Both the position numbers and the translations under genes were made by a program. Positions 8,092-16,592 of a DNA stretch of 26,848 bases are shown here, one piece after another. The first letter of the stretch is position 1. Every line of letters begins with the position of its first letter. The stretch lies in assembly GCA_937920255.1 (NCBI GenBank), contig CALDSL010000581.1:1-26848 (forward strand). The letters are read 5' to 3'. The notes beneath the pieces were generated by a model. That model was not told the DNA's origin. It saw only the letters and a list, made by a program, of their open reading frames with translations, and searched no databases. The DNA comes from an uncultured Anaerolineaceae bacterium (GTDB lineage: Bacteria > Chloroflexota > Anaerolineae > Anaerolineales > Anaerolineaceae).

Positions 8092-9240
8092 ATGACACAA
8101 ACCAGGCGTCGAAGTCGATCCATCCTCCCTTCCGTGTTGATCCTGCTGCTGGCGGTGGCCTGCGCGCTGCTGGCGCTGGGCGCAATGGCGGTCATCGTCA
8201 TACCGGATATGGCCGAGGAACAATTTGGGCCAGCCAGCGAGCGCCTCAGCACGGCGCAGCGCGTGCGCTACTCGGCGCGGCTGCTGCTGGATCGCGATAA
8301 TATCATCCAGCCGGTGGATGCCGGCGGCGGCCGCGTGATCTTCCAGGTGGCGTTGGGCGAGAGCGTGCCCGAAATGGCGGCCCGCCTGCAGAGCGAAGGC
8401 ATCATCCGCAGCGCCGAGGCGTTCCAGACCTACCTGGTCTATTCCGGGCTGGATACGGGCGTGCAGGCCGGCGAGCACCAGCTCAGTCCGGCGCTCAATG
8501 CGCTGCAGATCGCGCTGGCCATGCAGGACGCCACGCCGCTGGAGGTATCCTTCAGCGTGCTGCCCGGCTGGCGCGCGGAGGAGATCGCCGCGCTGCTGCC
8601 CACTTCGGGACTGGCGGTGCGCGAAGATGATTTCCTGGCACTGGTGCGCGACCCATCCGGCCTCGACCTGCCGGCCCCGCTGGCGGATCTGGCCAGCCTG
8701 GAAGGCTTTCTGTATCCAGACGTGTACCGGCTTGAGCGCGACATCAGCGCGGAGGAGATGCTGCTGACGTTTGTACGCCGCTTCGATGAACAGGTTCCGC
8801 AAAACGTTAGCGATGCGTTTGAACGCCAGGGGTATACCCTGGTGGAAGGGGTGACGCTGGCATCCATCGTCCAGCGCGAGGCGGTGGTGGCTGAAGAACA
8901 ACCCATGATCGCCTCGGTATTCCTCAACCGCATGCAGGATGGAATGAAGCTGGATAGCGACCCGACCGTGCAGTATGCCGTTGGTTTTGACGCGGATCGC
9001 GGTTCCTGGTGGGTCAACCCGATCAGCGCCGCCGATTTGCAGACCGATTCACCCTACAACACCTATCTCTACACCGGCCTGCCGCCAGGCCCAATCGCCA
9101 ACCCGGCGCTGTCGGCCATCCAGGCGGTGGCGTTCCCGGCGCAAACGCCGTATTACTTCTTCCGGGCGCGCTGTGACGGCTCGGGCCGGCACTTGTTTGC
9201 GCGCACGTACGAGGAACACCTGTCCAATGCCTGTCCGTGA
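8092..9240 (+). CDS. mltG: Endolytic murein transglycosylase MltG
   Basis: 382 residues. MltG cleaves nascent peptidoglycan glycan strands and helps end their synthesis. Sequence support: one N-terminal transmembrane helix (about 12-37) with an Arg-rich cytoplasmic tip, then a LysM-like segment, then the YceG catalytic domain with LEGFLYPDVYRL, ASIVQREA carrying the catalytic Glu (E263), VFLNRMQDGMKLDSDPTVQYA, and SPYNTYLYTGLPPGPIANPA. Length and motif order are normal. GAGGAG lies just upstream of the ATG. A monotopic cell-surface location is expected. The gene follows ruvX closely and is probably co-transcribed with it. Confidence 0.95.
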   Translation: MTQTRRRSRSILPSVLILLLAVACALLALGAMAVIVIPDMAEEQFGPASERLSTAQRVRYSARLLLDRDNIIQPVDAGGGRVIFQVALGESVPEMAARLQSEGIIRSAEAFQTYLVYSGLDTGVQAGEHQLSPALNALQIALAMQDATPLEVSFSVLPGWRAEEIAALLPTSGLAVREDDFLALVRDPSGLDLPAPLADLASLEGFLYPDVYRLERDISAEEMLLTFVRRFDEQVPQNVSDAFERQGYTLVEGVTLASIVQREAVVAEEQPMIASVFLNRMQDGMKLDSDPTVQYAVGFDADRGSWWVNPISAADLQTDSPYNTYLYTGLPPGPIANPALSAIQAVAFPAQTPYYFFRARCDGSGRHLFARTYEEHLSNACP

Positions 9241-9269
9241 TGGACAATTGCGCCGAATTTTGCCATAAT
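9241..9269 (+). promoter_or_regulatory. Extended -10 promoter of ppgK
   Basis: TGGACA (9241-9246), an exact 17-base spacer and CATAAT (9264-9269), preceded by TG one base upstream (extended -10). It begins directly after the mltG stop, so ppgK can be transcribed independently. The start point would be near 9276, with a leader of about 30 bases. Confidence 0.75.
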
Positions 9270-9294
9270 TCAAGGGAAATCAGAATGAACCACC

Positions 9295-9300
9295 AGGAGG
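9295..9300 (+). promoter_or_regulatory. Ribosome binding site that fixes the ppgK start
   Basis: A perfect AGGAGG. It is one base from the first ATG (9302) but 7 bases from the second (9308), so translation should begin at 9308, giving MSILGIDIGG. Confidence 0.85.
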
Positions 9301-9307
9301 CATGGCG

Positions 9308-10063
9308 ATGAGTATATTAGGGATCGATATTGGCGGCTCGGGTATTAAAGGCGGTTTGGTCGATATGTATACCGGTGATCTGGTGGGGGACCGCTACCGC
9401 CTGCCGACGCCCGAAGACGCCAAACCCAACGATGTCGCCAAGGTTGTGGATCAGGTGCGCGCGCATTTTGAGTACGAGGGGCCGATTGGAATCGGGTTTC
9501 CGGCTATCGTGCGCGAGGGTGTGGCGCTTTCGGCGGCCAATATTGACGAGAGTTGGATCAACACCAACGTGGAAAAGCTGGTCGGCGAAATGACCGGCTG
9601 CCCGACGTTTGTGCTCAATGACGCCGACGCGGCGGGGATCGCCGAAATGGCGTTTGGCGCCGGGAAAAGCGTCGAGCATGGCGTGGTACTGATGCTCACC
9701 GTTGGCACCGGCATCGGTTCGGCGGTGTTCGTTAACCGCCACTTGCTGCCCAACACCGAATTTGGCCACCTGGAGATCCGCGGCAAAGACGCAGAGCGCC
9801 GCGCCTCGGACGCCACCCGCAAGCGCAAGAATCTTTCGTGGGAAGACTGGGCCAAACGTTTTCAGGAATATCTCAACACGATCGAGATGCTGATCGGGCC
9901 GGATTTGATCATCATCGGCGGCGGCGTTTCCAAAAACCCCGACGTGTTCTTCCCCTATCTGAAAGTGCGCGCGAAGATGGTCTCCGCTGAATTGCAAAAC
10001 GAGGCCGGTATCATCGGCGCGGCCATGTACGCCGCGCAGAAGTCTAATCTTGTCAAAGAATAA
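9308..10063 (+). CDS. ppgK: Polyphosphate glucokinase
   Basis: 251 residues, ROK/ASKHA fold. It phosphorylates glucose to glucose-6-phosphate using inorganic polyphosphate (some homologues also use ATP). Signatures: phosphate-1 loop GIDIGGSGIKGGLVD near the N-terminus, GIGFPAIVREG, the sugar-binding ND(A)DAAG stretch, LTVGTGIGSAVF, and FGHLEIRGKDAERRAS. The last is the GHLE-GK-AE-RAS pattern that separates polyphosphate glucokinases from ordinary ROK glucokinases. Length fits the family. It has its own promoter and a strong downstream terminator, so it is a single-gene unit. Glucose released by the neighbouring MalQ is a plausible substrate source (inference). Confidence 0.92.
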   Translation: MSILGIDIGGSGIKGGLVDMYTGDLVGDRYRLPTPEDAKPNDVAKVVDQVRAHFEYEGPIGIGFPAIVREGVALSAANIDESWINTNVEKLVGEMTGCPTFVLNDADAAGIAEMAFGAGKSVEHGVVLMLTVGTGIGSAVFVNRHLLPNTEFGHLEIRGKDAERRASDATRKRKNLSWEDWAKRFQEYLNTIEMLIGPDLIIIGGGVSKNPDVFFPYLKVRAKMVSAELQNEAGIIGAAMYAAQKSNLVKE

Positions 10064-10072
10064 GAAACCTGT

Positions 10073-10114
10073 AAAACGAAGCCGGGTGCGGTTGGCCGCA
10101 CCCGGCTTCGTTTT
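10073..10114. terminator. Bidirectional intrinsic terminator between converging genes
   Basis: A perfect 19-bp inverted repeat (arms 10073-10091 and 10096-10114) around a TTGG loop. The stem has a GC-rich core and A4/T4 ends, so both strands have a U tract. It ends ppgK from the left and the converging aspartase-family gene from the right, and lies only 9 bases beyond the ppgK stop. Confidence 0.95.
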
Positions 10115-10121
10115 ATTTCTA

Positions 10122-11582
10122 TTAACCTCCGCCGCCGCCGGTGCCGTGAATGCCGCCTTCGGTCAGGCCGCGCAGATCGCCCAGAGCCGCTTCGATCTCC
10201 TCGGCGGTCACGGTGCGATCCTCGTCACGGTGGCGCAGCGCGCCCAGGCGCGCCTTTTCCACCGCCACTTCGCCCACAGTGCGGTTGGTGGCCAGCGATT
10301 CCTTGACCAGCGCCGCCCCGGCCAGGTACCCGATGACGGGGTTGAGCGCGGTGACGATGATGGCGTTGCGCGCCAGCCAGCCCTCAGCCTTCTCGCGGTT
10401 GGCGGTCAGCCCCTTGACGCAGAACTGGGTAAAGGCATTGATCGCGCCAATCATCACCTGCATCATCTCGAACAGGTTGTGGGCGATGATGGGCATCATC
10501 ACATTCAACTCAAGCTGCCCGGCCTGCGCCGCGAGGGCTACGGTCAAATCGCAGCCCTGCACGTGGAACATGGCCTGGTTGAGCATTTCGGCCAGCACCG
10601 GGTTAACCTTGCCGGGCATGATGCTCGAGCCGGGCTGCACCGCGGGCAGCCGCAACTCATCCAGCCCGGTGGCCGGCCCGGATGCCAGCAGACGGAAATC
10701 GTTGGCAATACGGGTGAGGGTGATGGCCAGGGTGCGCAGCGAGGCCGAGAAATCGGCCGCGTCCGCCAGTGATTGCATGCTCTCAAACAGATCGTCCGAG
10801 GTGTAGAGAGTCAGCCCGGTGATCTGCGTAAGCCGCTCCACCATGCGGCGGTGATACTCGGGGTGCGCGTTGAGCCCGGTACCGGTGGCCGTGCCGCCAA
10901 TGCCCAGCCGCCGCAGCCCCTCCGCCGAGCGGGTAATGCGCTCGCGGTCGCGTTCGATCGCGCGGGCATAACCGCCAAACTCCTGCCCCATGCGCACCGG
11001 CACCGCGTCTTGCAGATGCGTGCGGCCCGATTTGACGATGTCGTCAAATTCAGCGGCTTTCCCGCGCAGCTCGGCGGCCAGGTTGTCCACCGCCGACAGC
11101 AGTTCATCCAACCGCCACAGCGCGCCCAGGCGGATGGCGGTCGGGATGGTGTCGTTGGTCGACTGCGACATATTGATGTGATCGTTGGGATTGACAATGT
11201 ACTTGCCGATCTCGCCGCCCAAAATCTGCGTGGCGCGGTTGGCGAGCACCTCATTGGTATTCATGTTGTGGCTGGTGCCGGCCCCGGCCTGGAACGGGTC
11301 AACCACAAATTGCTCGTCCCATTTGCCTTCCATGGTTTCGGTTGCCGCCTGGCTGATGGCATTCGCCAGCCGCGGCTCGAGCATGCCCAACCCGTTGTGG
11401 ACGTCGGCGGCCGCGCGTTTGATGGCCGCCATCGACCAGATGAACGCGCGCCACGGCCGCAGCCCCGAAACGGGAAAATTCAACACAGCCCGTTGCGTCT
11501 GCGCCCCGTAGAGCGCTCCGGCAGGCACAAGCACCTCGCCCAGCGAATCTTTTTCTTTGCGCACAGAAGTACCATTATCCAT
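10122..11582 (-). CDS. aspA: Aspartase/fumarase family lyase, probably aspartate ammonia-lyase
   Basis: 486 residues. The family carries out reversible elimination of ammonia from aspartate (aspartase) or water from malate (fumarase C). Key residues: FQAGAGTSHNMNTNEV, the substrate loop MSQSTNDTIPTA, the TH pair in SGRTHLQDAVP (H189), and the signature loop GSSIMPGKVNP (S319 catalytic base, K325). The STND sequence and the VDPFQAGAGTS segment favour aspartase over fumarase, which normally has SSND and a WQTGSGTQ segment. The Gly-rich end (GTGGGGG) is unusual. The start is the ATG at 11582, with GGAGGG about 7 bases upstream; an in-frame upstream start has no RBS. It lies downstream of the ferredoxin terminator, so it needs read-through or a hidden promoter. 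A fumarase role remains possible. Confidence 0.85.
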   Translation of the reverse strand: MDNGTSVRKEKDSLGEVLVPAGALYGAQTQRAVLNFPVSGLRPWRAFIWSMAAIKRAAADVHNGLGMLEPRLANAISQAATETMEGKWDEQFVVDPFQAGAGTSHNMNTNEVLANRATQILGGEIGKYIVNPNDHINMSQSTNDTIPTAIRLGALWRLDELLSAVDNLAAELRGKAAEFDDIVKSGRTHLQDAVPVRMGQEFGGYARAIERDRERITRSAEGLRRLGIGGTATGTGLNAHPEYHRRMVERLTQITGLTLYTSDDLFESMQSLADAADFSASLRTLAITLTRIANDFRLLASGPATGLDELRLPAVQPGSSIMPGKVNPVLAEMLNQAMFHVQGCDLTVALAAQAGQLELNVMMPIIAHNLFEMMQVMIGAINAFTQFCVKGLTANREKAEGWLARNAIIVTALNPVIGYLAGAALVKESLATNRTVGEVAVEKARLGALRHRDEDRTVTAEEIEAALGDLRGLTEGGIHGTGGGGG

Positions 11583-11615
11583 TTCCCACCCTCCAAATGA
11601 TTCGGTTGACACAGT

Positions 11616-11644
11616 TAAAAAGAGGAAGTCATCGACTTCCTCTT
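11616..11644 (-). terminator. Intrinsic terminator after the ferredoxin gene
   Basis: An 11-bp perfect stem (arms 11620-11630 and 11634-11644) with a 3-base loop, followed on the minus strand by a run of T. It sits 20 bases past the ferredoxin stop and about 35 bases before the aspartase-family start, so it could also act as an attenuator for that gene. Confidence 0.85.
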
Positions 11645-11664
11645 AGATTGACAGCTCAAGAACC

Positions 11665-12075
11665 CTAACCAGCAGCGCTATAACCAGGGCCTTCGGTGTA
11701 GTAGCGGCCGTTATCGGGAATGTCCTTGGTCAGGTCCACGACTTCGCCAGCCTCGAGGGCGCGGGTGGCATCCAGATGTACGGCTTCGCCGTCATGGTTG
11801 GTGCCGTCGTAGGGCTGGTCAAACCCGGGGGTGCCGACCGGCATGGAGATCAGTTCGCCGCCGCGGGCAGTGTAGGCATCCGGCACTTCATCTTCGGGGA
11901 AGATGGCGGCAAACGGGCATTCCGGGACGCAGGCGCCGCAGTCGATGCAGGTATCCGGGTCAATATAAAACCAGGGCCATTCTTCGACAGGCTTTCCTGG
12001 CACAATACATTCCACCGGACAGACAGTGGCGCAGCCACCGTCGCGCAAACACAGGCTCGTGATAATATGGGTCAT
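11665..12075 (-). CDS. Seven/eight-iron bacterial ferredoxin with C-terminal extension
   Basis: 136 residues; a small cytoplasmic electron carrier. Cys ligands: C9, C15, C19 and C23 in LCLRDGGCATVCPVECI, then C43, C46, C49 and C53 in TCIDCGACVPECP. The spacing (VCPVECI plus DCGACVPECP, then IFPEDEVP) matches the 7Fe (3Fe-4S/4Fe-4S) ferredoxins of Thermus and actinobacteria, so a [3Fe-4S] or [4Fe-4S] N-terminal cluster plus a [4Fe-4S] second cluster is expected. About 70 acidic, Gly- and Tyr-containing residues follow the clusters and are not part of the core fold. The start is the ATG at 12075, with GGAGG 5 bases upstream. It has its own strong promoter and terminator. The redox partner is unknown. 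Confidence 0.9.
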   Translation of the reverse strand: MTHIITSLCLRDGGCATVCPVECIVPGKPVEEWPWFYIDPDTCIDCGACVPECPFAAIFPEDEVPDAYTARGGELISMPVGTPGFDQPYDGTNHDGEAVHLDATRALEAGEVVDLTKDIPDNGRYYTEGPGYSAAG

Positions 12076-12192
12076 CGTTTCCTCCAAATTAATGCATGTT
12101 GATCGGAATGGCGAAATCCTGGGACAAAAACCACATGCGGAAATACTGGTCACGCATTTTCGATGCGGCCGAATTGCACACTTTCAGTCAAA

Positions 12193-12221
12193 ATTGTAGT
12201 ATTCCGACTCGGCTTTGTCAA
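12193..12221 (-). promoter_or_regulatory. Near-consensus sigma-70 promoter of the ferredoxin gene
   Basis: Perfect TTGACA (12216-12221), an exact 17-base spacer and TACAAT (12193-12198) on the minus strand. The predicted start is near 12186, giving a leader of about 110 bases. One of the strongest promoters in the window. The 12076-12271 gap contains no gene. Confidence 0.85.
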
Positions 12222-12271
12222 GCAGGAAGCAGGACCTTTTCTGGCCGGTTGCCGTGCCTGCCGCGCCAACT

Positions 12272-13819
12272 TCACTCGGCTTCGGCGTAGGCGATTGGTT
12301 TGCGGGGCGGGGGCTGCTTATCCTCGCCCAACAGACGGTTATTCAGGGTATTCTCTTCGCGGATGCGCTCGATCAGACCGCCGCCGATGGCGTCAGCCGG
12401 CATGCGCCACTGCCAGTTGCCACTTGCCCGGCCGGGGTAATTCATGCGCGCTTCGGTTCCCAGCGCCAGCATATCCTGCATCGGCGCGAGGGCGAGCACT
12501 GCCACCGAGGACCACACCGCGCGGATCATATCCCAGGCGATATTTTCGCCCGAAATGCGCAGGTAGCGGCGTACAAAATCGCGCTCGCGTTCCGGCGCGG
12601 ACTGGTACCAGCCAACCGATGTGTCGTTATCGTGCGTGCCGGTGTATGCCACGCAGTTCTGCGGGAAGTTATGCGGCAGGAATGGATCGGTCGGGTCGCT
12701 CAGGAACGCAAATTGGAACACCTTCATGCCCGGCAGGTTAAATGCGTCGCGCAGATCAAATACATCCTGGCTGATCTCGCCCAAATCCTCGGCTACGATC
12801 GGCAAATCACCCAGCCCTTCACGGATGGCGTTGAAAAAATCCGCGCCGGGGCCTTTGACCCAACGGCCAACCTCGGCCGTGGGCATCCCCGCCGGCACTT
12901 CCCAGTAGCCGGAGAATCCTCGGAAATGATCCAGCCGCAGAATATCCACCATGCTCAGCGTGGCCTGCATGCGCTGCAGCCACCAGGCATAGCCGCTCTG
13001 GCGGTGAACCGACCAGCGGTACAGCGGGTTGCCCCATAACTGACCCGTGGGCGAGAAGTAGTCCGGGGGTACGCCCGCCACCGCCTCTGGCTGGCCTTCG
13101 GCGTCCATGTAGAACAATTCTTTGTGCGCCCAGGCGTCGGCGCTGTCGTAGGCGATAAAGATGGGTATATCGCCGACGATCTGGATGCCTTTCTCATTGG
13201 CATAGCGCCGCAATGCTTCCCACTGGCGGAAGAACAGGAACTGGCGGAATCGGATCTGCTCGATCTGTTCGGCGTGCGTTTCGCGAAACTGCTGCAAAGC
13301 GCTCTGGTTGCGCGTGCGCAGGCTGATATCCCAGTTGTCCCACGATACCCCGCCGTTGGCGTCTTTGATCGCCATAAACAGCGAATAATCATCCAGCCAG
13401 TGCGCGTGCTTTTGCTGGAACTGTTCAAATTCCGCGTTCAGCCAATCGGTCTTTCCTGCCCGGAAGGCCGCGTAGGCGCGTTCCAGCAGCGTCAGCTTCC
13501 ACTGGATCACCGGGCCGTAATCCACCCGGTCGGCCGGGAACTGCGGGCGGTCGGCCAGGTCGGCGCGGGTGAGCAGGCCGTCTTCCATCAGCAGCGCCGG
13601 GCTGATCAGGTAAGCGTTACCGGCAAAGGCCGAGAAACACTGGTAGGGTGAATCTCCATAGCCAGTGGGGCCCAATGGCAGCACCTGCCATAACCCGCAG
13701 CCGGCCTCTTCCAGAAAATTTACCCAGCGGTACGCTTCGGGTCCGAGGTCGCCAATACCATCTGGCCCTGGAAGGCTGGTGGGGTGCAGGATGATGCCTG
13801 ACGCGCGCTTATAATTCAT
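12272..13819 (-). CDS. malQ: 4-alpha-glucanotransferase (amylomaltase, GH77)
   Basis: 515 residues. MalQ transfers alpha-1,4-glucan segments between maltodextrins and releases glucose; it works in glycogen and maltodextrin turnover in the cytoplasm. Motifs: GILLHPTSLPG-like opening, GDSPYQCFSAFAGNAYLI, nucleophile D297 in LRLDHFRGF, acid/base E344 in IVAEDLG, PGMKVFQFAF, and D397 in GTHDND. Length matches Thermus-type amylomaltases. The start is the ATG at 13819, which has GGAGA 7 bases upstream and overlaps the end of glgC by 11 bases. This implies translational coupling. Last gene of the glycogen cluster. Confidence 0.97.
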   Translation of the reverse strand: MNYKRASGIILHPTSLPGPDGIGDLGPEAYRWVNFLEEAGCGLWQVLPLGPTGYGDSPYQCFSAFAGNAYLISPALLMEDGLLTRADLADRPQFPADRVDYGPVIQWKLTLLERAYAAFRAGKTDWLNAEFEQFQQKHAHWLDDYSLFMAIKDANGGVSWDNWDISLRTRNQSALQQFRETHAEQIEQIRFRQFLFFRQWEALRRYANEKGIQIVGDIPIFIAYDSADAWAHKELFYMDAEGQPEAVAGVPPDYFSPTGQLWGNPLYRWSVHRQSGYAWWLQRMQATLSMVDILRLDHFRGFSGYWEVPAGMPTAEVGRWVKGPGADFFNAIREGLGDLPIVAEDLGEISQDVFDLRDAFNLPGMKVFQFAFLSDPTDPFLPHNFPQNCVAYTGTHDNDTSVGWYQSAPERERDFVRRYLRISGENIAWDMIRAVWSSVAVLALAPMQDMLALGTEARMNYPGRASGNWQWRMPADAIGGGLIERIREENTLNNRLLGEDKQPPPRKPIAYAEAE

Positions 13820-15071
13820 TGGGCAGTCTCCGAGTCTGTATATATTCACCGCTTAGGATAACTTTGCTGGTAAAGTCGGCCGGGATGACATCACAGCCGA
13901 CCATCGCGCCGGGTTCCATGGTCATCGCATCGGGTATGCGGCAGTTCTTGCCGATCATCGCGATCTTACCCTCGCTGCCGGCGCCATCCAGGGTGCCAAT
14001 GTGGCAGCCGGTGGCGATATGCGTGCGTTTATCAATCACCGAGCGCTCGACCACGCTATTATTGCCAACCGTCACATCGGTCAACAGGATCGAATCGACG
14101 ACCGTCGCGCCCGATTGCACATACACGCCTGGCGAGAGCACGCTGCGGATCACCTTTGCGCCTTGTTCGATCACGCAGCCATTGCACAGCAGACTATCCT
14201 CGAAAACCGCGCCGCGCTGCACGCGCATGGGCGGTCGTTCCTCAGACCGGGTGTGAATGACCCAACTGGCGTCATGCAGATTGAGGGTGGGTGGGGTGGT
14301 CAGAAGGTCCATGTGCGCCTTCCAGTAGGAATACACTGTGCCAACATCGACCCAATAGCCGCTGTAGGGGAACGCAAACACCCGTGATCCGCCGTTGATC
14401 AGCCGCGGCAGGATATCCTTGCCAAAGTCGTGGGAGGAATCCGACTGGAGGTGATCTTCCCACAAAACCTCATTGAGCACATCCATGCTGAACACATACA
14501 CGCCCATATTCGCCAGTTGTGACGGTGGGTTGGCGGGTTTTTCCAGGAATGTGGTGCAGCGGTTATCCTGATCGACGCCAACGATGCCAAAACGCGAGGC
14601 TTCCTCGAGCGGGACGCGGATGGCGCCCATGGTCACATCAGCTTTATGATCGATGTGATACTGGATCAGCATGTCGTAATCCATCGAATAGACATGATCG
14701 CCAGAAAGGATCAGCACCAGGTCGGGTTTGCCGCGCTTGATAAAGGCAAAGTTCTGCTGGATGGCATCCGCGGTGCCGGCAAACCAGGCGGAAGAGCGCG
14801 AGCGGTAGGGCGTATAGATGCGCACGCCGCCGGTGCTGTTGCGGTCCAAATCCCAGGGACCGCCTGCGCCGATATGGTCGATTAACGAGTGCGGGCGGTA
14901 CTGCGCGATAATCGATACATCGTACAAATTCGAGTTGACGCAGTTCGACAGCGGAAAATCGATGATCCGGTACTTACCACCAAACGGAACTGCCGGTTTG
15001 GTTCGTTTGGCGGTCAGGACGCCCAAACGGGTTCCTTCGCCGCCTGCCAGAATTACGGCTCTCGTTTTCAT
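13809..15071 (-). CDS. glgC: Glucose-1-phosphate adenylyltransferase (ADP-glucose pyrophosphorylase)
   Basis: 420 residues. It makes ADP-glucose from ATP and glucose-1-phosphate, the committed step of bacterial glycogen synthesis. The nucleotidyltransferase domain carries LAGGEGTRL (8-16), the KRTKPAVPFGGKYRIIDF block, GTADAIQQN and LSGDHVYSMDY. The C-terminal part (about 290-420) has the repeating pattern of a left-handed beta helix (GCVIEQGAKVIRSVLSPGVY and similar). The start is the ATG at 15071, with GGAGG upstream; it shares ATGA with the glgA stop. The longer open frame upstream lies inside glgA and has no homology. Allosteric control by sugar phosphates is usual for the family, but the effectors cannot be read here. 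Confidence 0.97.
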   Translation of the reverse strand: MKTRAVILAGGEGTRLGVLTAKRTKPAVPFGGKYRIIDFPLSNCVNSNLYDVSIIAQYRPHSLIDHIGAGGPWDLDRNSTGGVRIYTPYRSRSSAWFAGTADAIQQNFAFIKRGKPDLVLILSGDHVYSMDYDMLIQYHIDHKADVTMGAIRVPLEEASRFGIVGVDQDNRCTTFLEKPANPPSQLANMGVYVFSMDVLNEVLWEDHLQSDSSHDFGKDILPRLINGGSRVFAFPYSGYWVDVGTVYSYWKAHMDLLTTPPTLNLHDASWVIHTRSEERPPMRVQRGAVFEDSLLCNGCVIEQGAKVIRSVLSPGVYVQSGATVVDSILLTDVTVGNNSVVERSVIDKRTHIATGCHIGTLDGAGSEGKIAMIGKNCRIPDAMTMEPGAMVGCDVIPADFTSKVILSGEYIQTRRLPNEL

Positions 15072-16555
15072 GGCTCCACCCTCCGGGATTGGTAGATATT
15101 TGCATAGTCGATGGCCGATCGCTGCCAGGAGAAATCCTGCTGCATTCCCAAGCCTTGCCTTGCGCGCCATTCATCAGGATTTTGGTACTCAGCCAGCGCG
15201 CGGCGCACCGCCGATGCCAGAGCATGCGGCGAGGCGTTCTGAAACAGGAAACCGGTACTTTTTCCAGGATCAGGCGAATCGATGATCGTGTCGCGCAGGC
15301 CGCCCACCGCGCGCGCCAGCGGAATGCAACCATAGCGCATGGCAATCATTTGCGCCAGGCCGCACGGCTCATAGCGTGAAGGCATCAGCAAGCAGTCCGC
15401 GCCGGCGTACAGGCGTTTAGAGAGCCGCGAGTCGAAGCGGATCACCGCCCGCACGCGGTCAGGCAGTTCGGCCTCCAGCCTGCGCACTTCATTTTCGAGG
15501 AAGGGATCCCCGGTGCCGAGGAAGATGGCATTCCAACTGAGGTCGGTTACCTGGCGCAGGGCCTCGACGGCAATGTCCACGCCTTTTTGCTGGTCCATGC
15601 GGCTGATCAGGACCAGCAACGGCGTTTCCAGGTCAGGGGCAAATTGAAATTCCGATAGCAGTGCGGCTTTGTTGGCCTTGCGCGCTTCGAGGTTGTCTTT
15701 GTCGAATGGATGCGATAGGGTTGTATCATTGGCGGGGTCCCAGGCTGCCTGGTTCAAGCCGTTTAAAATCCCGGAGATGTGATGGACGCGTTTCTGGAAC
15801 AGTTGCTCCAGGCCGCAACCAAAGGCAGGGGTCAGCAGCTCGCGGCTGTAGGAGGGCGAAACCGCCACAATGTTATCCGCGACGGCCAGTGCCATCGGCA
15901 GGGGTAAATAGCGCGCCCACTCCGGCAGATCAGGATCGCTGCTGGGAGGGATGCCGTACGCGCGCAGCGAATTTTCAACCCCGATGCCCATAAACGGCAG
16001 GTTGTGGATATTGACCACGCTGCGCGTGTGGCCAAAAAACTCGTCATTTTGCTCGCGCAGCATGTGCAGCATGTAAACGCTGATGGCGGTATGCCAGTCA
16101 TTGGCGTGCAGCACATCTGGCTGCCAGTTGAGCGCGCGCGCCATTTCGAGAATCGCCAGGGAGAAGAACGTGAACTTGTCCCCATCTTCCGATGTGTTCA
16201 TGCTATAGACCGGCATCTCGTCCTGGAACGGATCGCCGGCGATCAGGTACACCGGCACGCCATTGCGCTCGGTCAGGAACACCCGGGCTTCGACAGCGCC
16301 GTCCGGTTTTGGCACCATAAAGGTAGCCACGGTTTTGCATTCTTCCGGGGCGAGCGAAATGCCGCAGTGGAACGGGATGACCAGGCGCACGTCCAGCAGG
16401 GGACCACCGGTTTGCTCGGGGTCCAGAGCGCGCAGCGCTGGCGGCAGTGATCCGGCCACATCACCCAGGCCGCCGATCTTGATCAGGGGTTCCGCTTCCG
16501 CGGCGGCGAACAAAACCTGAAGAATACCCTTTGGCGCATTGTGAGGATTATTCAT
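15068..16555 (-). CDS. glgA: Glycogen synthase (GT5, ADP-glucose dependent)
   Basis: 495 residues. It elongates alpha-1,4-glucan from ADP-glucose. The N-terminal acceptor/donor loop is KIGGLGDVAGSLPPAL (K26), followed by HANDWHTAISVYMLH and the NGLNQAAWDPANDTTL segment. The C-terminal GT-B half has LLVLISRMDQQKGVD, PSRYEPCGLAQMIAMRYGC and AVGGLRDTIID. KxGGLGDV rather than KTGGLADV and HANDW rather than HCHDW are mild variants. The start is the ATG at 16555, with AAGAGAAG upstream; the frame also has a TTG 15 bases earlier. It is coupled to glgC through ATGA. glgB and glgP are not in this window. Confidence 0.95.
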   Translation of the reverse strand: MNNPHNAPKGILQVLFAAAEAEPLIKIGGLGDVAGSLPPALRALDPEQTGGPLLDVRLVIPFHCGISLAPEECKTVATFMVPKPDGAVEARVFLTERNGVPVYLIAGDPFQDEMPVYSMNTSEDGDKFTFFSLAILEMARALNWQPDVLHANDWHTAISVYMLHMLREQNDEFFGHTRSVVNIHNLPFMGIGVENSLRAYGIPPSSDPDLPEWARYLPLPMALAVADNIVAVSPSYSRELLTPAFGCGLEQLFQKRVHHISGILNGLNQAAWDPANDTTLSHPFDKDNLEARKANKAALLSEFQFAPDLETPLLVLISRMDQQKGVDIAVEALRQVTDLSWNAIFLGTGDPFLENEVRRLEAELPDRVRAVIRFDSRLSKRLYAGADCLLMPSRYEPCGLAQMIAMRYGCIPLARAVGGLRDTIIDSPDPGKSTGFLFQNASPHALASAVRRALAEYQNPDEWRARQGLGMQQDFSWQRSAIDYANIYQSRRVEP

Positions 16556-16592
16556 TTTGCTTCTCTTCAAACCGAGATACCGAAAGAACCGG

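Noticed and set aside
12076..12192. A riboswitch in the roughly 110-base ferredoxin leader
   Set aside because: No known riboswitch core and no strong terminator/antiterminator pair could be recognised by eye.
15072..15170. A longer N-terminus for GlgC
   Set aside because: The extra residues lie inside glgA and have no homology. The ATG at 15071 has an RBS and shares ATGA with the glgA stop.
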